DNA from: Acidobacteriaceae bacterium
Lineage (GTDB): Bacteria > Acidobacteriota > Terriglobia > Terriglobales > Acidobacteriaceae
Direction of reading: 5' to 3'
DNA: 64,000 nt
Assembly (NCBI GenBank): GCA_903642265.1
Contig: CAHJWN010000006.1
Coordinates: 1-64,000 of the forward strand
Shown: positions 27,597 through 36,554 of the stretch, in pieces
Numbering within the stretch: position 1 is the stretch's first letter
Layout of the letters: each line of letters starts with the position of its first letter
Notes under the pieces: generated by a model
Told to the model about the DNA's origin: nothing
The model's input: the letters and a program-made list of their open reading frames with translations, nothing else
Databases searched by the model: none
Translations under genes and position numbers: made by a program

Positions 27597-28895
27597 ATGC
27601 CGAAAAATCCTATGGCGTCCTCTGCCAGCAAAGTCTCTAAGACTTCTAAATCGATCAGGCTTGCCTATCTTGTAAGCCACCCCATTCAATACCAGGCTCC
27701 GCTGCTTCGGCGCATCGCGAAAGAGCCGGGCATCGATTTGACAGTGTTCTTCGGTTCGGATTTTTCTCTTCGAAGTTACGCTGACAAAGGTTTTGGAGGA
27801 GTGAATGTTGCATGGGACGTTTCACTCGTTGACGGGTACAAGCATGAGTTTCTTCCCGCTCTTCGCGATACTGCGACCGTTAGCCCATTCGCTCCAATGA
27901 GTCGCGGCATCTTGCAGCGCTTACATCGCGGGTCGGACGGCAAGCCTTTCGACGTGCTGTGGGTGCATGGCTATGCGAGCGTCAACTCTCTCTATTCCAT
28001 CCTTGCAGCCAATGCACTCGGAATTCCCGTCCTTTTGCGCGCAGAGTCGACACTGATCGACCGATCGCGCAGTCGCGCCAGACTCCTGAGCAAGCGGGTT
28101 TTCTTCAAATTTCTGGGTCAGCTTATCGATGGCGTTCTCCCGATCGGTACCCTGAACTCCCGCTACTGGCAGAATTATCTAGGTGCAGACTTCCCCTCCT
28201 GGATCATGCCCTATGCCGTCGATAATGCTTTCTTCTTGCGTCACAGCATCGCCGCACAGGGGCACCGCTCCTCACTTCAAATTGAGCTGAAACTAGATCC
28301 TGCGCGGCCGGTAATTCTCTTCGCCTCCAAACTGCAGCAGCGCAAGCGGTGCATCGACCTGCTCGAAGCTTATCTGGCGCTAGCACCATCGGTCGGAGCG
28401 GAGCCTTGCCCGTATCTTCTTATCGTCGGAGATGGCGAAGAGCGCGTCGCCCTTGAGACTCGTGCTCGACAGAGTGGGATCGCCAGCATTCGCTTTTGCG
28501 GCTTCCGCAATCAGTCGGAGCTCCCTGGCTTTTTCGATCTCGCAAGTGTGTTTGTACTGCCGTCGCGCCATGAACCCTGGGGGCTGATCGTCAATGAAGT
28601 CATGAATGCTGGCCGTCCCGTCATCCTTTCCGACGATGTTGGCTGCCAACCGGACCTCGTGACTAATGGCGTCGAAGGTTGCGTCTTCCCGGTCGGTGAC
28701 GTTGCGGCACTTACAGCAGCCTTGCGCGCGGTGCTTGAAGTACCCTGCGTCGCTGACCAGATGGGGAAACGCGCTTTGGAACGAATCACAAATTGGAGCT
28801 TCGAGCAGGACGTTGCTGCGTTGCGAACCGCATTATCCGCTTTGACACGTTCGCAGCATGTAGGTGAACCAACGCAAAGACTGGCAGGCAATTAA
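27597..28895 (+). CDS. GT4-family glycosyltransferase
   Basis: 432 residues from ATG 27597; a second ATG five codons on is equally possible and neither has a clear ribosome site. N-terminal domain starts RLAYLVSHPIQYQAPLLRRI. The C-terminal domain has the GT-B donor motif PSRHEPWGLIVNEVMNAGRP, with the paired Glu residues of retaining GT4 enzymes, preceded by LLIVGDGEER. It should add a sugar from a nucleotide donor to the growing lipid-linked repeat unit at the inner-membrane face. Donor unknown; UDP-glucuronate and UDP-xylose are made by neighbouring genes. Confidence 0.85.
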   Translation: MPKNPMASSASKVSKTSKSIRLAYLVSHPIQYQAPLLRRIAKEPGIDLTVFFGSDFSLRSYADKGFGGVNVAWDVSLVDGYKHEFLPALRDTATVSPFAPMSRGILQRLHRGSDGKPFDVLWVHGYASVNSLYSILAANALGIPVLLRAESTLIDRSRSRARLLSKRVFFKFLGQLIDGVLPIGTLNSRYWQNYLGADFPSWIMPYAVDNAFFLRHSIAAQGHRSSLQIELKLDPARPVILFASKLQQRKRCIDLLEAYLALAPSVGAEPCPYLLIVGDGEERVALETRARQSGIASIRFCGFRNQSELPGFFDLASVFVLPSRHEPWGLIVNEVMNAGRPVILSDDVGCQPDLVTNGVEGCVFPVGDVAALTAALRAVLEVPCVADQMGKRALERITNWSFEQDVAALRTALSALTRSQHVGEPTQRLAGN

Positions 28896-28921
28896 GTATG
28901 CAGATGGGAGCCTCTTTCTAA

Positions 28922-30112
28922 ATGCGCATCCTGCACGTCATTGGAACGCTTGATCCAAGGTCCGGCGGCCCCGCCGCTGCGGTCGCAAGCATTGCCAGGT
29001 TCCAGGCATATGGCACGCATCATGAAGTCGTCACCCTCGACGATCCCCGGGCGTCTTTCCTCGAAGACTTAGGTATCTCTGTAACCGCACTTGGTCCCTC
29101 ACCGCTCAACTACGGCTATACCGCCCGACTGGTCCCATGGCTAAGAGCAAACAGCGACCGCTTCGATGGCATAATCGTTCACGGTATTTGGCAGCACTGC
29201 GGCCAGGCAGTACGAAAGCTGTTCAGCGGCCGGAAACCGTATTTAGTCTTCACCCATGGCATGCTTGATCCTTACTTCAGACGGACTTTTCCCTTCAAGC
29301 ATTTGAAGAAATGGGTCTACTGGCTCCTGGTTGAGTATTGGGTGCTTCGAGGCGCCTGCCGCGTACTCTTCACTTCGGACGAGGAAGCGAGGCTCGCGAC
29401 CCAGAGCTTCTGGTTTCATACCTGGAGGGGAACCATCATCCCGCTCGGCACAATACGTCCCGAAAGCAAGGATAATGCCCTACGTACCGCATTTCTGAGC
29501 CAGTTTCAATCCTTGCAGAGCAGGCGCTTCTTGCTTTTTCTTGGCCGCATTGACCGCAAAAAAGGATGCGACCTTCTTATCCAGGCTTTTATTTGCGCCG
29601 CTCATCTCGATCCTGCCCTCGACTTAGTCATGGCTGGCCCGGATGAGAGCGACTGGAAAGGCGGTCTTGAAGTATCAGTCGCCGCTGCAGGTCTTACAGC
29701 GCGCGTGCATTGGACCGGCATGCTCCATGGAGACGACAAATGGGGTGCTTTCCTTGCTTGCGAAGCGTTCATACTTCCGTCACATCAAGAGAACTTCGGC
29801 ATCGCTGTCACCGAAGCCCTGGCTTGCGGCAAACCCGTGCTGCTTTCGAACAAAGTGAACATAGCGGCCCAGATTGCTGATGCGGGCGCAGGTCTGATTG
29901 ACAGCGATTCCGTCGAAGGTACCCTTCGTCTGGTAACAGCCTGGATCAAAATGCCGGACGAAGAACGCCTCGGCATGGCCAACGCCGCACAGCGTATGTT
30001 CGATTCCCAATACGATATGCGCAACCATGCTTACGAGATCGACAATTTCTTGCGCGAAGTGATTACAGGGCAAAACAGGGCTCTGGCCTCGTCAGGATCA
30101 CTCGCAAACTAG
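28922..30112 (+). CDS. GT4-family glycosyltransferase
   Basis: 396 residues, 26 bases after the previous glycosyltransferase. It opens MRILHVIGTLDPRSGGPAAAV, the GT4 N-terminal signature, and carries the donor motif PSHQENFGIAVTEALACGKP with the Glu-x7-Glu pair, preceded by FLGRIDRKKGCDLLIQAF. A retaining nucleotide-sugar transferase acting at the cytoplasmic membrane. It differs clearly from the preceding enzyme, so the two probably add different sugars of the same repeat unit. Confidence 0.87.
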   Translation: MRILHVIGTLDPRSGGPAAAVASIARFQAYGTHHEVVTLDDPRASFLEDLGISVTALGPSPLNYGYTARLVPWLRANSDRFDGIIVHGIWQHCGQAVRKLFSGRKPYLVFTHGMLDPYFRRTFPFKHLKKWVYWLLVEYWVLRGACRVLFTSDEEARLATQSFWFHTWRGTIIPLGTIRPESKDNALRTAFLSQFQSLQSRRFLLFLGRIDRKKGCDLLIQAFICAAHLDPALDLVMAGPDESDWKGGLEVSVAAAGLTARVHWTGMLHGDDKWGAFLACEAFILPSHQENFGIAVTEALACGKPVLLSNKVNIAAQIADAGAGLIDSDSVEGTLRLVTAWIKMPDEERLGMANAAQRMFDSQYDMRNHAYEIDNFLREVITGQNRALASSGSLAN

Positions 30113-30163
30113 CTTGGTCAAGTGATTTCAACTTGGCCTAGACTCATACACCGGCGTTCAACC

Positions 30164-30760
30164 ATGCCAAGGAAAGTACTATCCAACGCGACCGACCATC
30201 CCCCCGCCTATATCGAGAGCGATCCGTACCTGCGTCCTGCCTTCTCTATCTCACACCGTGTTCGCCGTGCCTCGTGGAACGTCGTTTGGGTGCTGCTCTA
30301 TCGAACCTCACCGCGCCCTCTACACGCTTGGCGATCATTGCTGCTGCGTCTTCACGGCGCTAAGATGGGCCCTGACTGCCACTTCTATCCCGCATCGAAG
30401 GTATGGGCACCCTGGAACCTGGTCTGCGCAAACCAGGTCACGGCGGCGGACCATGCGGAGATCTACAACCCTGCATGCATCAGCTTCGGCAGTCACGCGA
30501 TCCTCTCCCAGGGCGCTTACGTCTGCGGCGCAACTCACGATTATGACGATCCGGCTTTCCCGCTTGTCGCGTACGCGATGCACATTGGCTCGTACGCCTG
30601 GATATGTGCACGCGCTTCGGTTAGCCCCCGCGTCAGCGTCGGTGATGGCGCGGTGCTTGGCCTGGGATCAGTCGCCAGCCGCGATCTTGAGCCCTGGACG
30701 ATCTACGCTGGGACGCCGGCTGTTGCCGTAAGACTTCGAAAGCGACATGGTTCAAGCTGA
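30164..30760 (+). CDS. WcaF-like left-handed beta-helix acetyltransferase
   Basis: 198 residues from ATG 30164; a GTG 14 codons upstream is an alternative. The N-terminal portion (SHRVRRASWNVVWVLLYRTSPRPLHAWR) matches the short amphipathic lead-in of colanic-acid acetyltransferase WcaF. Hexapeptide repeats follow (ILSQGAYVCGATHDYDDPAF, IGSYAWICARASVSPRVSVGDGAVLGLGSVASRDL), ending YAGTPAVAVR. The His in CGATHDYDD is the expected catalytic base. It should O-acetylate a sugar of the exopolysaccharide. It is the last clear gene of this locus; no flippase (Wzx) or polymerase (Wzy) is encoded here. Confidence 0.85.
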   Translation: MPRKVLSNATDHPPAYIESDPYLRPAFSISHRVRRASWNVVWVLLYRTSPRPLHAWRSLLLRLHGAKMGPDCHFYPASKVWAPWNLVCANQVTAADHAEIYNPACISFGSHAILSQGAYVCGATHDYDDPAFPLVAYAMHIGSYAWICARASVSPRVSVGDGAVLGLGSVASRDLEPWTIYAGTPAVAVRLRKRHGSS

Positions 30761-31061
30761 TGGAATGAGGACGCTGCTGCAAGCGATCGAGACGGTGCGG
30801 CTTCGCCGAGCAGAATGTTCCTGTCAGCCTTTAGCTTCTACAACGGAATTCAGAGCGCCTTGCAATCCTGCTTCAAGCCGCTTGCAGCCTTATCGGGTCA
30901 AGAGAGACGAGTCCACGTTTCACGTGGCCCGCTAACGTTTGGCCATCGTCATCTTCTAGGCTGGTGTATTATCCGGCTATCCACCAATGCTTTGAAACTG
31001 ATCCACTGCACTCTTCCTGACTGTCCGCAACTGAGCTTCACGCGACGCGAAGGAGATCTGA
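30761..31061. other. Non-coding gap of about 300 bases
   Basis: No convincing gene: short frames on either strand lack family signatures and ribosome sites. It contains one perfect 6-base inverted repeat, CCACGT-TTC-ACGTGG at 30913-30927, and ends in the AAGGAGA ribosome site of the next gene. It presumably holds that gene's promoter. Confidence 0.5.
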
Positions 31062-32354
31062 ATGGCTCACCTTAAACTTAGGCGGCGCATACGCCATTTG
31101 GCCGATACGCTGTTCTTACAATCAGTGCTTTCTCGATTCCAGACCCGCACCGCCGCTATCGGCGCGTTGCACTCCGGTCGGAATGGCAATGGGCGCTTGA
31201 ATGCCCTCCAGTTCCGACTGCGTCTTCCAAGTAGACAGAGTCTCAGCAACCGAAGATCCAGTGCCTTCATCGGCATGCTCGTGGCCATCTCGCTTGAGGT
31301 GTGCGGATGCGAGATCCAACAGGGCTATGGTGTTCATTCAACCCTGATGAACACCGACGCAGTGCTGACACACCCTTTGCTGGTCGAACCTCGACTCTCC
31401 TTCTATGACCCGATCGACCAACAGGAGCAGAGGCCCTCAGTCCTACGGGGCAGCGGAGATCTTCTGCCGCCTATCCGGCCGCCGCTAAGTCAGGCAAAGC
31501 CCTTGCCCTGGGATATTCCTGAATCGGTCTACTTCGTCTACAAAGGGGGCGATTCCGGCCCTGGTGATGCGGGCCGTCAGCCCATCGCTACGGCATTTGT
31601 CCTCAGCGTCCCAGGGATAGACCACCGTCGATTTGTGCGCTTTCTGGTTACGGCGAGGCATGTTGTTGATCCGGAATGGGCCCGCTGTTCTAAGAAGAAC
31701 CCATTGTCGATCAGCCTGCGCCTCAATCGTCGCTCCGGCGGCACGGGCTACGTGAGCGTGTCCCTTCTCACCCGGGACACGCGTCGCTACTTTACACCTT
31801 CCGACTCTACGGCGGATCTGGCAATCATCCCTTTAGAAGAAGGTCTTATCCCAAATTTAGACGAGTACAAGATCATCGATGTCCCGTTTCGTCTGCTGCC
31901 CACCGACGCTGAAACGGGTGAATTTCGGGCTGATCAACCGGTAATTACTGCGCGCGTGCCGCCATGGCCCTCGAACGGATTAAGCAGCTACCCTGTTTTC
32001 GACGCTGGCATACTCTCGAAGATGCCTGCTGAGACAGTCAAGGTGCAGTGCAGCACCGCTACGGAACGGCAGCCTTCTAAGTCACTCCATCTCTGGTTCA
32101 TCGACGCTGGAACGCCGCAGGGTGCCAGCGGAGCTCCTGTTTATACTGCGATGTTGCGCGGGAGCGACATTGCTAAGACCACCGTCCTGCTCGGCATACA
32201 AGCAGTAGCGTGGCCGGATGAAGGCGCCGCCGGAATCACGCCCTCGGTAGTTCTCAGGGATCTAATTCAAGCCGCGCTGCGCAAAGAGAGAGCGGGGCTG
32301 GACTTTTACGAAGGCCCCAATGCGTGGCCACAAGAGACCGCCTCGTTATACTGA
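31062..32354 (+). CDS. Membrane-anchored trypsin-fold protein
   Basis: 430 residues; AAGGAG 8 bases before ATG 31062 fixes the start. The N-terminal 65 residues are strongly basic with little other structure, then a hydrophobic stretch (FIGMLVAISLEVCGC, 69-83) that may be a membrane anchor or a signal segment used from Met72. The domain that follows carries a serine-protease-like triad: His200 in LVTARHVV, Asp252 in STADLAIIPL and Ser357 in GASGAPVY. Spacing and context fit a trypsin/HtrA-like fold, with no PDZ domain visible. Substrate unknown. The next gene, a VWFA-related secreted protein, begins 7 bases downstream, so the pair is probably co-expressed. Confidence 0.65.
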   Translation: MAHLKLRRRIRHLADTLFLQSVLSRFQTRTAAIGALHSGRNGNGRLNALQFRLRLPSRQSLSNRRSSAFIGMLVAISLEVCGCEIQQGYGVHSTLMNTDAVLTHPLLVEPRLSFYDPIDQQEQRPSVLRGSGDLLPPIRPPLSQAKPLPWDIPESVYFVYKGGDSGPGDAGRQPIATAFVLSVPGIDHRRFVRFLVTARHVVDPEWARCSKKNPLSISLRLNRRSGGTGYVSVSLLTRDTRRYFTPSDSTADLAIIPLEEGLIPNLDEYKIIDVPFRLLPTDAETGEFRADQPVITARVPPWPSNGLSSYPVFDAGILSKMPAETVKVQCSTATERQPSKSLHLWFIDAGTPQGASGAPVYTAMLRGSDIAKTTVLLGIQAVAWPDEGAAGITPSVVLRDLIQAALRKERAGLDFYEGPNAWPQETASLY

Positions 32355-32361
32355 AATCCGG

Positions 32362-33465
32362 ATGTCTCGTCTGCCCTGGTTTGCCGCGTTCACCTTCATC
32401 ATCGCTCAGCCGTTCTTCCTATGTGCGCAGGACGTGCCCACTACCATCACCACGCGGTCGACCCTCGTCCTTGTGCCTGCGCTCGTTCGCACCAAGTCCG
32501 GAGCAATGGTTTACACCCTACAGGCCGACGATTTCACACTGACAGACAATGGCATTGAGCAGAAGCTCAACCTTGAAGAGGATGCTGGCGCACAGCCTCT
32601 TGCGCTCGTCGTGCTCGTTGAGAATGGAGCCGAGGGAGGCAAGCACCTCGATACATACCGCACACTACCCACCATGCTCGATGCCATCGTAGGCGGCGTG
32701 CCGCATAAGGTAGCTGTCGTGAGCTTCGACAGCAAGCCTGCCTTCGTGCAGAAGTTCACGCCGCATCTTGACCGCGTCGATGCCGCGCTACACGGTCTGG
32801 ACGCGGGTGACGATAAGGATGCAATCCTCGATGCGATCACCTTTTCGGTCGACCTTCTAAGTCGGCAGCCACCTGAATACCGCCGCGCAATCCTTCTGGT
32901 GAGTGAGACGATCGATCACGGCAGCCATGTTCCTCTTGGCGACGCGCTTCGTGCCATCAGCGACAACAACACTGTCATTTACTCCGTCGCTTTCAACAGT
33001 AGCCGCGCCGAGTCCAAGTCAGAGGCCTCAAAGCTCATCCAAAGCCACACTCCCGGGCCCCCTGGCGGCTGCATGGCGAAGGATCCTGAAGCCGACCCGA
33101 ACCTTACCGAGAATGAGTTTGCCAAGGCATTCGAATGCCTCAACATCCTCCTTCCGCCGATCCGGCTCGCGAAGATTGCTGCCCTCATTGGTGCCAACGG
33201 GCTTCGCCGCAATACTCCCGAAACGGTTGCGAAGCTTACGGGCGGTGAGTACTTCAAGTTCGTAAACGCCAAGTCGCTTGAGCGTGACCTGAACACTGTA
33301 TCGAATCACATTCCAAACCGATACGTTCTCAGCTTCCACCCCCAGGAACCGCAACCCGGCATCCACGCGCTGCAGCTGACCTTGAAGGAACACGCAGACC
33401 TGAAAGTGACGGCGCGGAGCAGCTACTGGATCGATGCCGACACGGTGACCCCGCCCAAACCTTGA
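32362..33465 (+). CDS. VWFA-related secreted protein (Acidobacteria type)
   Basis: 367 residues from ATG 32362, which opens into a signal peptide (MSRLPWFAAFTFIIAQPFFLCAQ); an in-frame ATG 14 codons earlier overlaps the preceding gene. The domain follows the VWFA-related pattern common in Acidobacteria: VPALVRTKSGAMVYTLQADDFTLTDNG, KVAVVSFDS, RRAILLVSETIDHGS and a C-terminal YVLSFHPQEPQPGIHALQLTL. The metal-binding DxSxS motif expected after LALVVLVE is absent (ENGAEGG), so a MIDAS site is unlikely. Exported; partner and role unknown. Confidence 0.75.
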   Translation: MSRLPWFAAFTFIIAQPFFLCAQDVPTTITTRSTLVLVPALVRTKSGAMVYTLQADDFTLTDNGIEQKLNLEEDAGAQPLALVVLVENGAEGGKHLDTYRTLPTMLDAIVGGVPHKVAVVSFDSKPAFVQKFTPHLDRVDAALHGLDAGDDKDAILDAITFSVDLLSRQPPEYRRAILLVSETIDHGSHVPLGDALRAISDNNTVIYSVAFNSSRAESKSEASKLIQSHTPGPPGGCMAKDPEADPNLTENEFAKAFECLNILLPPIRLAKIAALIGANGLRRNTPETVAKLTGGEYFKFVNAKSLERDLNTVSNHIPNRYVLSFHPQEPQPGIHALQLTLKEHADLKVTARSSYWIDADTVTPPKP

Positions 33466-33494
33466 GACCGCTGAAAAGCAGATAATAGAACCCG

Positions 33495-35318
33495 ATGGCA
33501 CATAAAGCGAACGCTGCTCCGCTCACTACGAATAAACATCTGATCCGCTGGGTCGAAAAGATGGCCGACCTCACGCAACCCGCAGCCATTCATTGGATCG
33601 ACGGTTCACAAGCCGAATACGATCATCTTTGTGAGTGCCTGGTGACGGCCGGGACCTTCACCCGCCTCAACCAAGAACTTTGGCCCGGATGCTTTTATGC
33701 TCGCTCTGCCGCGAACGATGTAGCCCGCGTAGAAGACCGCACTTTCATCTGCTCCCTCTCGAAAGATAATGCCGGCCCGACGAACAACTGGGAGGATCCC
33801 TTCGTCATGCGCCGCAAGCTCAAGGCGCTCTTCCGTGGCTGCATGCGCGGCCGCACCATGTATGTTCTGCCCTACAGCATGGGTCCCATCGGTTCACCGA
33901 TGTCGCAGATCGGTGTTCAACTTACCGATTCCGCCTACGCCGTCGTGAACATGCGCATCATGGCCCGCATCGGCAAGCCGGTCTTTGCGGAGATCGATAA
34001 GGACGAGAAGCGCGTCGTCCCGTGCATGCACTCAGTCGGAGCACCGCTCCCGGAAGGACAGAAGGATGTGCCTTGGCCATGCAATGACGAGAAATACATC
34101 GTCCACTTTCCTGAGACCCGCGAAATCTGGAGCTACGGCTCGGGCTACGGTGGGAATGCACTCTTAGGCAAGAAGTGCTTTGCTCTCCGGATCGCGTCAA
34201 ATATCGCTCGCGACGAAGGTTGGATGGCCGAGCACATGCTCGTCATCGGTGTCGAATCTCCCGCTGACGAACATGGTGCCACCGAGAAGACCTACGTTGC
34301 TGCCGCCTTTCCTTCAGCCTGTGGAAAGACGAACTTTGCCATGATGATTCCACCAGCAGGCTTCGAGGGGTGGAAGGTCTGGACCATAGGGGATGACATT
34401 GCCTGGATCAAGCCGGATACAACCGGTCAGCTTCGCGCCATAAATCCAGAGGCAGGCTTCTTCGGCGTCGCTCCAGGGACCAGTGCGAAGACCAATCTGA
34501 ACGCGATGGCAACGCTTGCTTCGAACACTATCTTTACCAACGTCGCCCTCACGCCAGAAGGTGGAGTGTGGTGGGAAGGCATGACTGATACGCCTCCGCC
34601 ACAGCTCACCGACTGGCGCGGCCAGCCGTGGACGCCTGAATCAAAGACGCCTGCAGCGCACCCGAATGGCCGATTCACCGCTCCCGCCTCGCAGTGCCCC
34701 ACTATTGATCCCGCCTGGGAAGACCCTAACGGTGTTCCGGTCTCTGCCATTCTCTTTGGCGGTCGCCGGCCCACTACCATGCCACTTGTCTACCAAGCCT
34801 TCAACTGGAGTTCCGGGGTCTACATCGGCGCAACCATGGGCTCTGAAACGACGGCAGCTGCCGGCGGAGCGATCGGCAAGGTGCGCCGCGACCCGATGGC
34901 CATGCTTCCCTTCTGCGGCTATCACATGGGCGACTACTTTAGGCATTGGATCCGGATGCAGCGCAGTCTCTCCACGACGCCCGCTGTCTTCCACGTCAAC
35001 TGGTTTCGCAAGGACGTAGAAGGCCACTTTCTTTGGCCTGGCTTTAGCGAGAACATGCGCGTGCTCAAGTGGGTCGTCGATCGCGTTCGTGGCCGCGCGC
35101 TCGGGAAAGAGACAGCCATTGGCTGGATCCCGCACTTTGACGATATGAACTGGAAAGGGATGGAGTTCAGCCGCGAGCAGTTTAACGCCCTGGAAGAGGT
35201 AGATCGCTCGCTCTGGAAGGCCGAAGTAATGGGGCACGAAGAGCTTTTCATAGCTTTGCATGATCACCTTCCGCCCGAGATGATCTATGAGCGGGAACTT
35301 CTTATTTGCCGGCTCTGA
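33495..35318 (+). CDS. pckG: Phosphoenolpyruvate carboxykinase (GTP)
   Basis: 607 residues, the usual length for the GTP-dependent class. Seen: [24 protein letters not shown], the active-site P-loop FPSACGKTN with Cys276 and Lys278/Thr279, the metal-site segment [10 protein letters not shown], and the guanine-pocket region [20 protein letters not shown]. It interconverts oxaloacetate plus GTP with phosphoenolpyruvate plus GDP and CO2, the entry step of gluconeogenesis. The upstream gap is 29 bases; no obvious catabolite-control site is visible. Confidence 0.96.
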   Translation: MAHKANAAPLTTNKHLIRWVEKMADLTQPAAIHWIDGSQAEYDHLCECLVTAGTFTRLNQELWPGCFYARSAANDVARVEDRTFICSLSKDNAGPTNNWEDPFVMRRKLKALFRGCMRGRTMYVLPYSMGPIGSPMSQIGVQLTDSAYAVVNMRIMARIGKPVFAEIDKDEKRVVPCMHSVGAPLPEGQKDVPWPCNDEKYIVHFPETREIWSYGSGYGGNALLGKKCFALRIASNIARDEGWMAEHMLVIGVESPADEHGATEKTYVAAAFPSACGKTNFAMMIPPAGFEGWKVWTIGDDIAWIKPDTTGQLRAINPEAGFFGVAPGTSAKTNLNAMATLASNTIFTNVALTPEGGVWWEGMTDTPPPQLTDWRGQPWTPESKTPAAHPNGRFTAPASQCPTIDPAWEDPNGVPVSAILFGGRRPTTMPLVYQAFNWSSGVYIGATMGSETTAAAGGAIGKVRRDPMAMLPFCGYHMGDYFRHWIRMQRSLSTTPAVFHVNWFRKDVEGHFLWPGFSENMRVLKWVVDRVRGRALGKETAIGWIPHFDDMNWKGMEFSREQFNALEEVDRSLWKAEVMGHEELFIALHDHLPPEMIYERELLICRL

Positions 35319-35346
35319 CCTGGCGGCTGTGAGGACATCTGTGAGC

Positions 35347-36528
35347 ATGATTCGCCCAACTCGCCGCGCCTTCTGCGTTGCCGCATCCGCGACGTTGCTA
35401 CAGCAGGGCACGCAAAGTCAGACGCGCGCAGCGACCCACCCCGACGTTGCAGCGATTGATCGCGAGCGCATTCTCGAGGGCGCCGCTCGATCATTGGCCA
35501 CTCCGATTTCGCCCTTGACCGCCCAGCCAGCTCCGCGCACGCCAGGTACGCCGCACGACTTCTACTCCGAGCCGGAAGAAACTCCGGGAGCATTCACAGC
35601 CCATCGTGACGCAATTTACATGCTTGGTGTCACTGTCGCTGACCTGACTGCAGCCTTCGTCGTTAGCTCCGATTCAAAGTATGCTGCGCGAGCCGTCGAG
35701 CATCTCCGGGCATGGTTTCTCCTCCCAGAAACAAGAATGATCCCTTCGCTTCAGTTTGCCCAGCGAGTACAAAATGCGACTACCGGCCGGCCGGAGGGTG
35801 TTCTAGACGGGTTACCGCTGGCCGAAGTGGCTCGATCGCTGGCATTTCTCGCCAGCTCCGGCGCGGTGACGCCAGAAGAACTCGGCTCGCTTCGCAAGTG
35901 GTTCCTTGATTACTTTGTCTGGCTGAATGAATCGCGGACTGCCGGGCTGGCGCGCGACATGAAAGACCACCACGGCAGTTCGTGGCTCTTCCAGGCAGCG
36001 GCATGCGCCGATGCGAACGTCGCAGGACTCACTTCTGACGATGTCTCGCTGAGCGCCCTTCGCCACCGCTTCAAGACCGTTACCATCCGCGCCCAGATGA
36101 ACGGCAATGGCATCTTTCCTCGCGAGGTCGCGACCCCCACGCCGTTTCGCAACGCGCTCTTGAATCTCGACCTGCTCACTCTGGCGTGCGAGCTACTCAC
36201 CACACGCTTCGATAATCCATGGGAATATGAGCTCCAGGATGGCCCCGGACTTCGTGCCGCCATCGCCTACCACTTCCCGTTCATGCGCTCGCCAGCATCC
36301 TGGCCCTACCCAGCCGACATCGCCCACTTCAAGGATCTTCCCGGCCGCCGCATCAGTCTTCTACTTGCCGGGAGGGCTTATCTGCAGCCGCCGTACACCG
36401 ATCTCTGGAAGTCGCTGGTGCCGCTGCCTCGAACGGCGGCACCAGAGCTTCTTCGATCTATTCCGGTCGCACAGCCGCTGCTCTGGGCTACGAAAGCCAA
36501 ACCGCCACTCTCGCGCATCCAACCGTGA
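35347..36528 (+). CDS. Tat-exported alginate-lyase-fold protein (PL5-like)
   Basis: 393 residues from ATG 35347; a GTG two codons earlier is an alternative. The N-terminus MIRPTRRAFCVAASATLLQQG is a twin-arginine type signal. The body matches the alginate lyase (AlgL) alpha/alpha toroid family: MLGVTVADLTAAFVVSSDSKYAARAVEHLRAWF, LPLAEVARSLAFL, KDHHGSSWLFQAAACA. The HH in the last motif may correspond to the catalytic His/Asn region. Inferred: cleavage of a uronate-containing polysaccharide in the periplasm or outside; alginate itself is not implied. The start overlaps nothing; pckG ends 28 bases upstream. Confidence 0.75.
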   Translation: MIRPTRRAFCVAASATLLQQGTQSQTRAATHPDVAAIDRERILEGAARSLATPISPLTAQPAPRTPGTPHDFYSEPEETPGAFTAHRDAIYMLGVTVADLTAAFVVSSDSKYAARAVEHLRAWFLLPETRMIPSLQFAQRVQNATTGRPEGVLDGLPLAEVARSLAFLASSGAVTPEELGSLRKWFLDYFVWLNESRTAGLARDMKDHHGSSWLFQAAACADANVAGLTSDDVSLSALRHRFKTVTIRAQMNGNGIFPREVATPTPFRNALLNLDLLTLACELLTTRFDNPWEYELQDGPGLRAAIAYHFPFMRSPASWPYPADIAHFKDLPGRRISLLLAGRAYLQPPYTDLWKSLVPLPRTAAPELLRSIPVAQPLLWATKAKPPLSRIQP

Positions 36529-36554
36529 GAACCTGAATTGCGAGTTTTCTGACT

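Noticed and set aside
30747..31075. Two overlapping small plus-strand frames (62 and 86 codons)
   Set aside because: No ribosome site or motif; they run through the leader of the protease gene.
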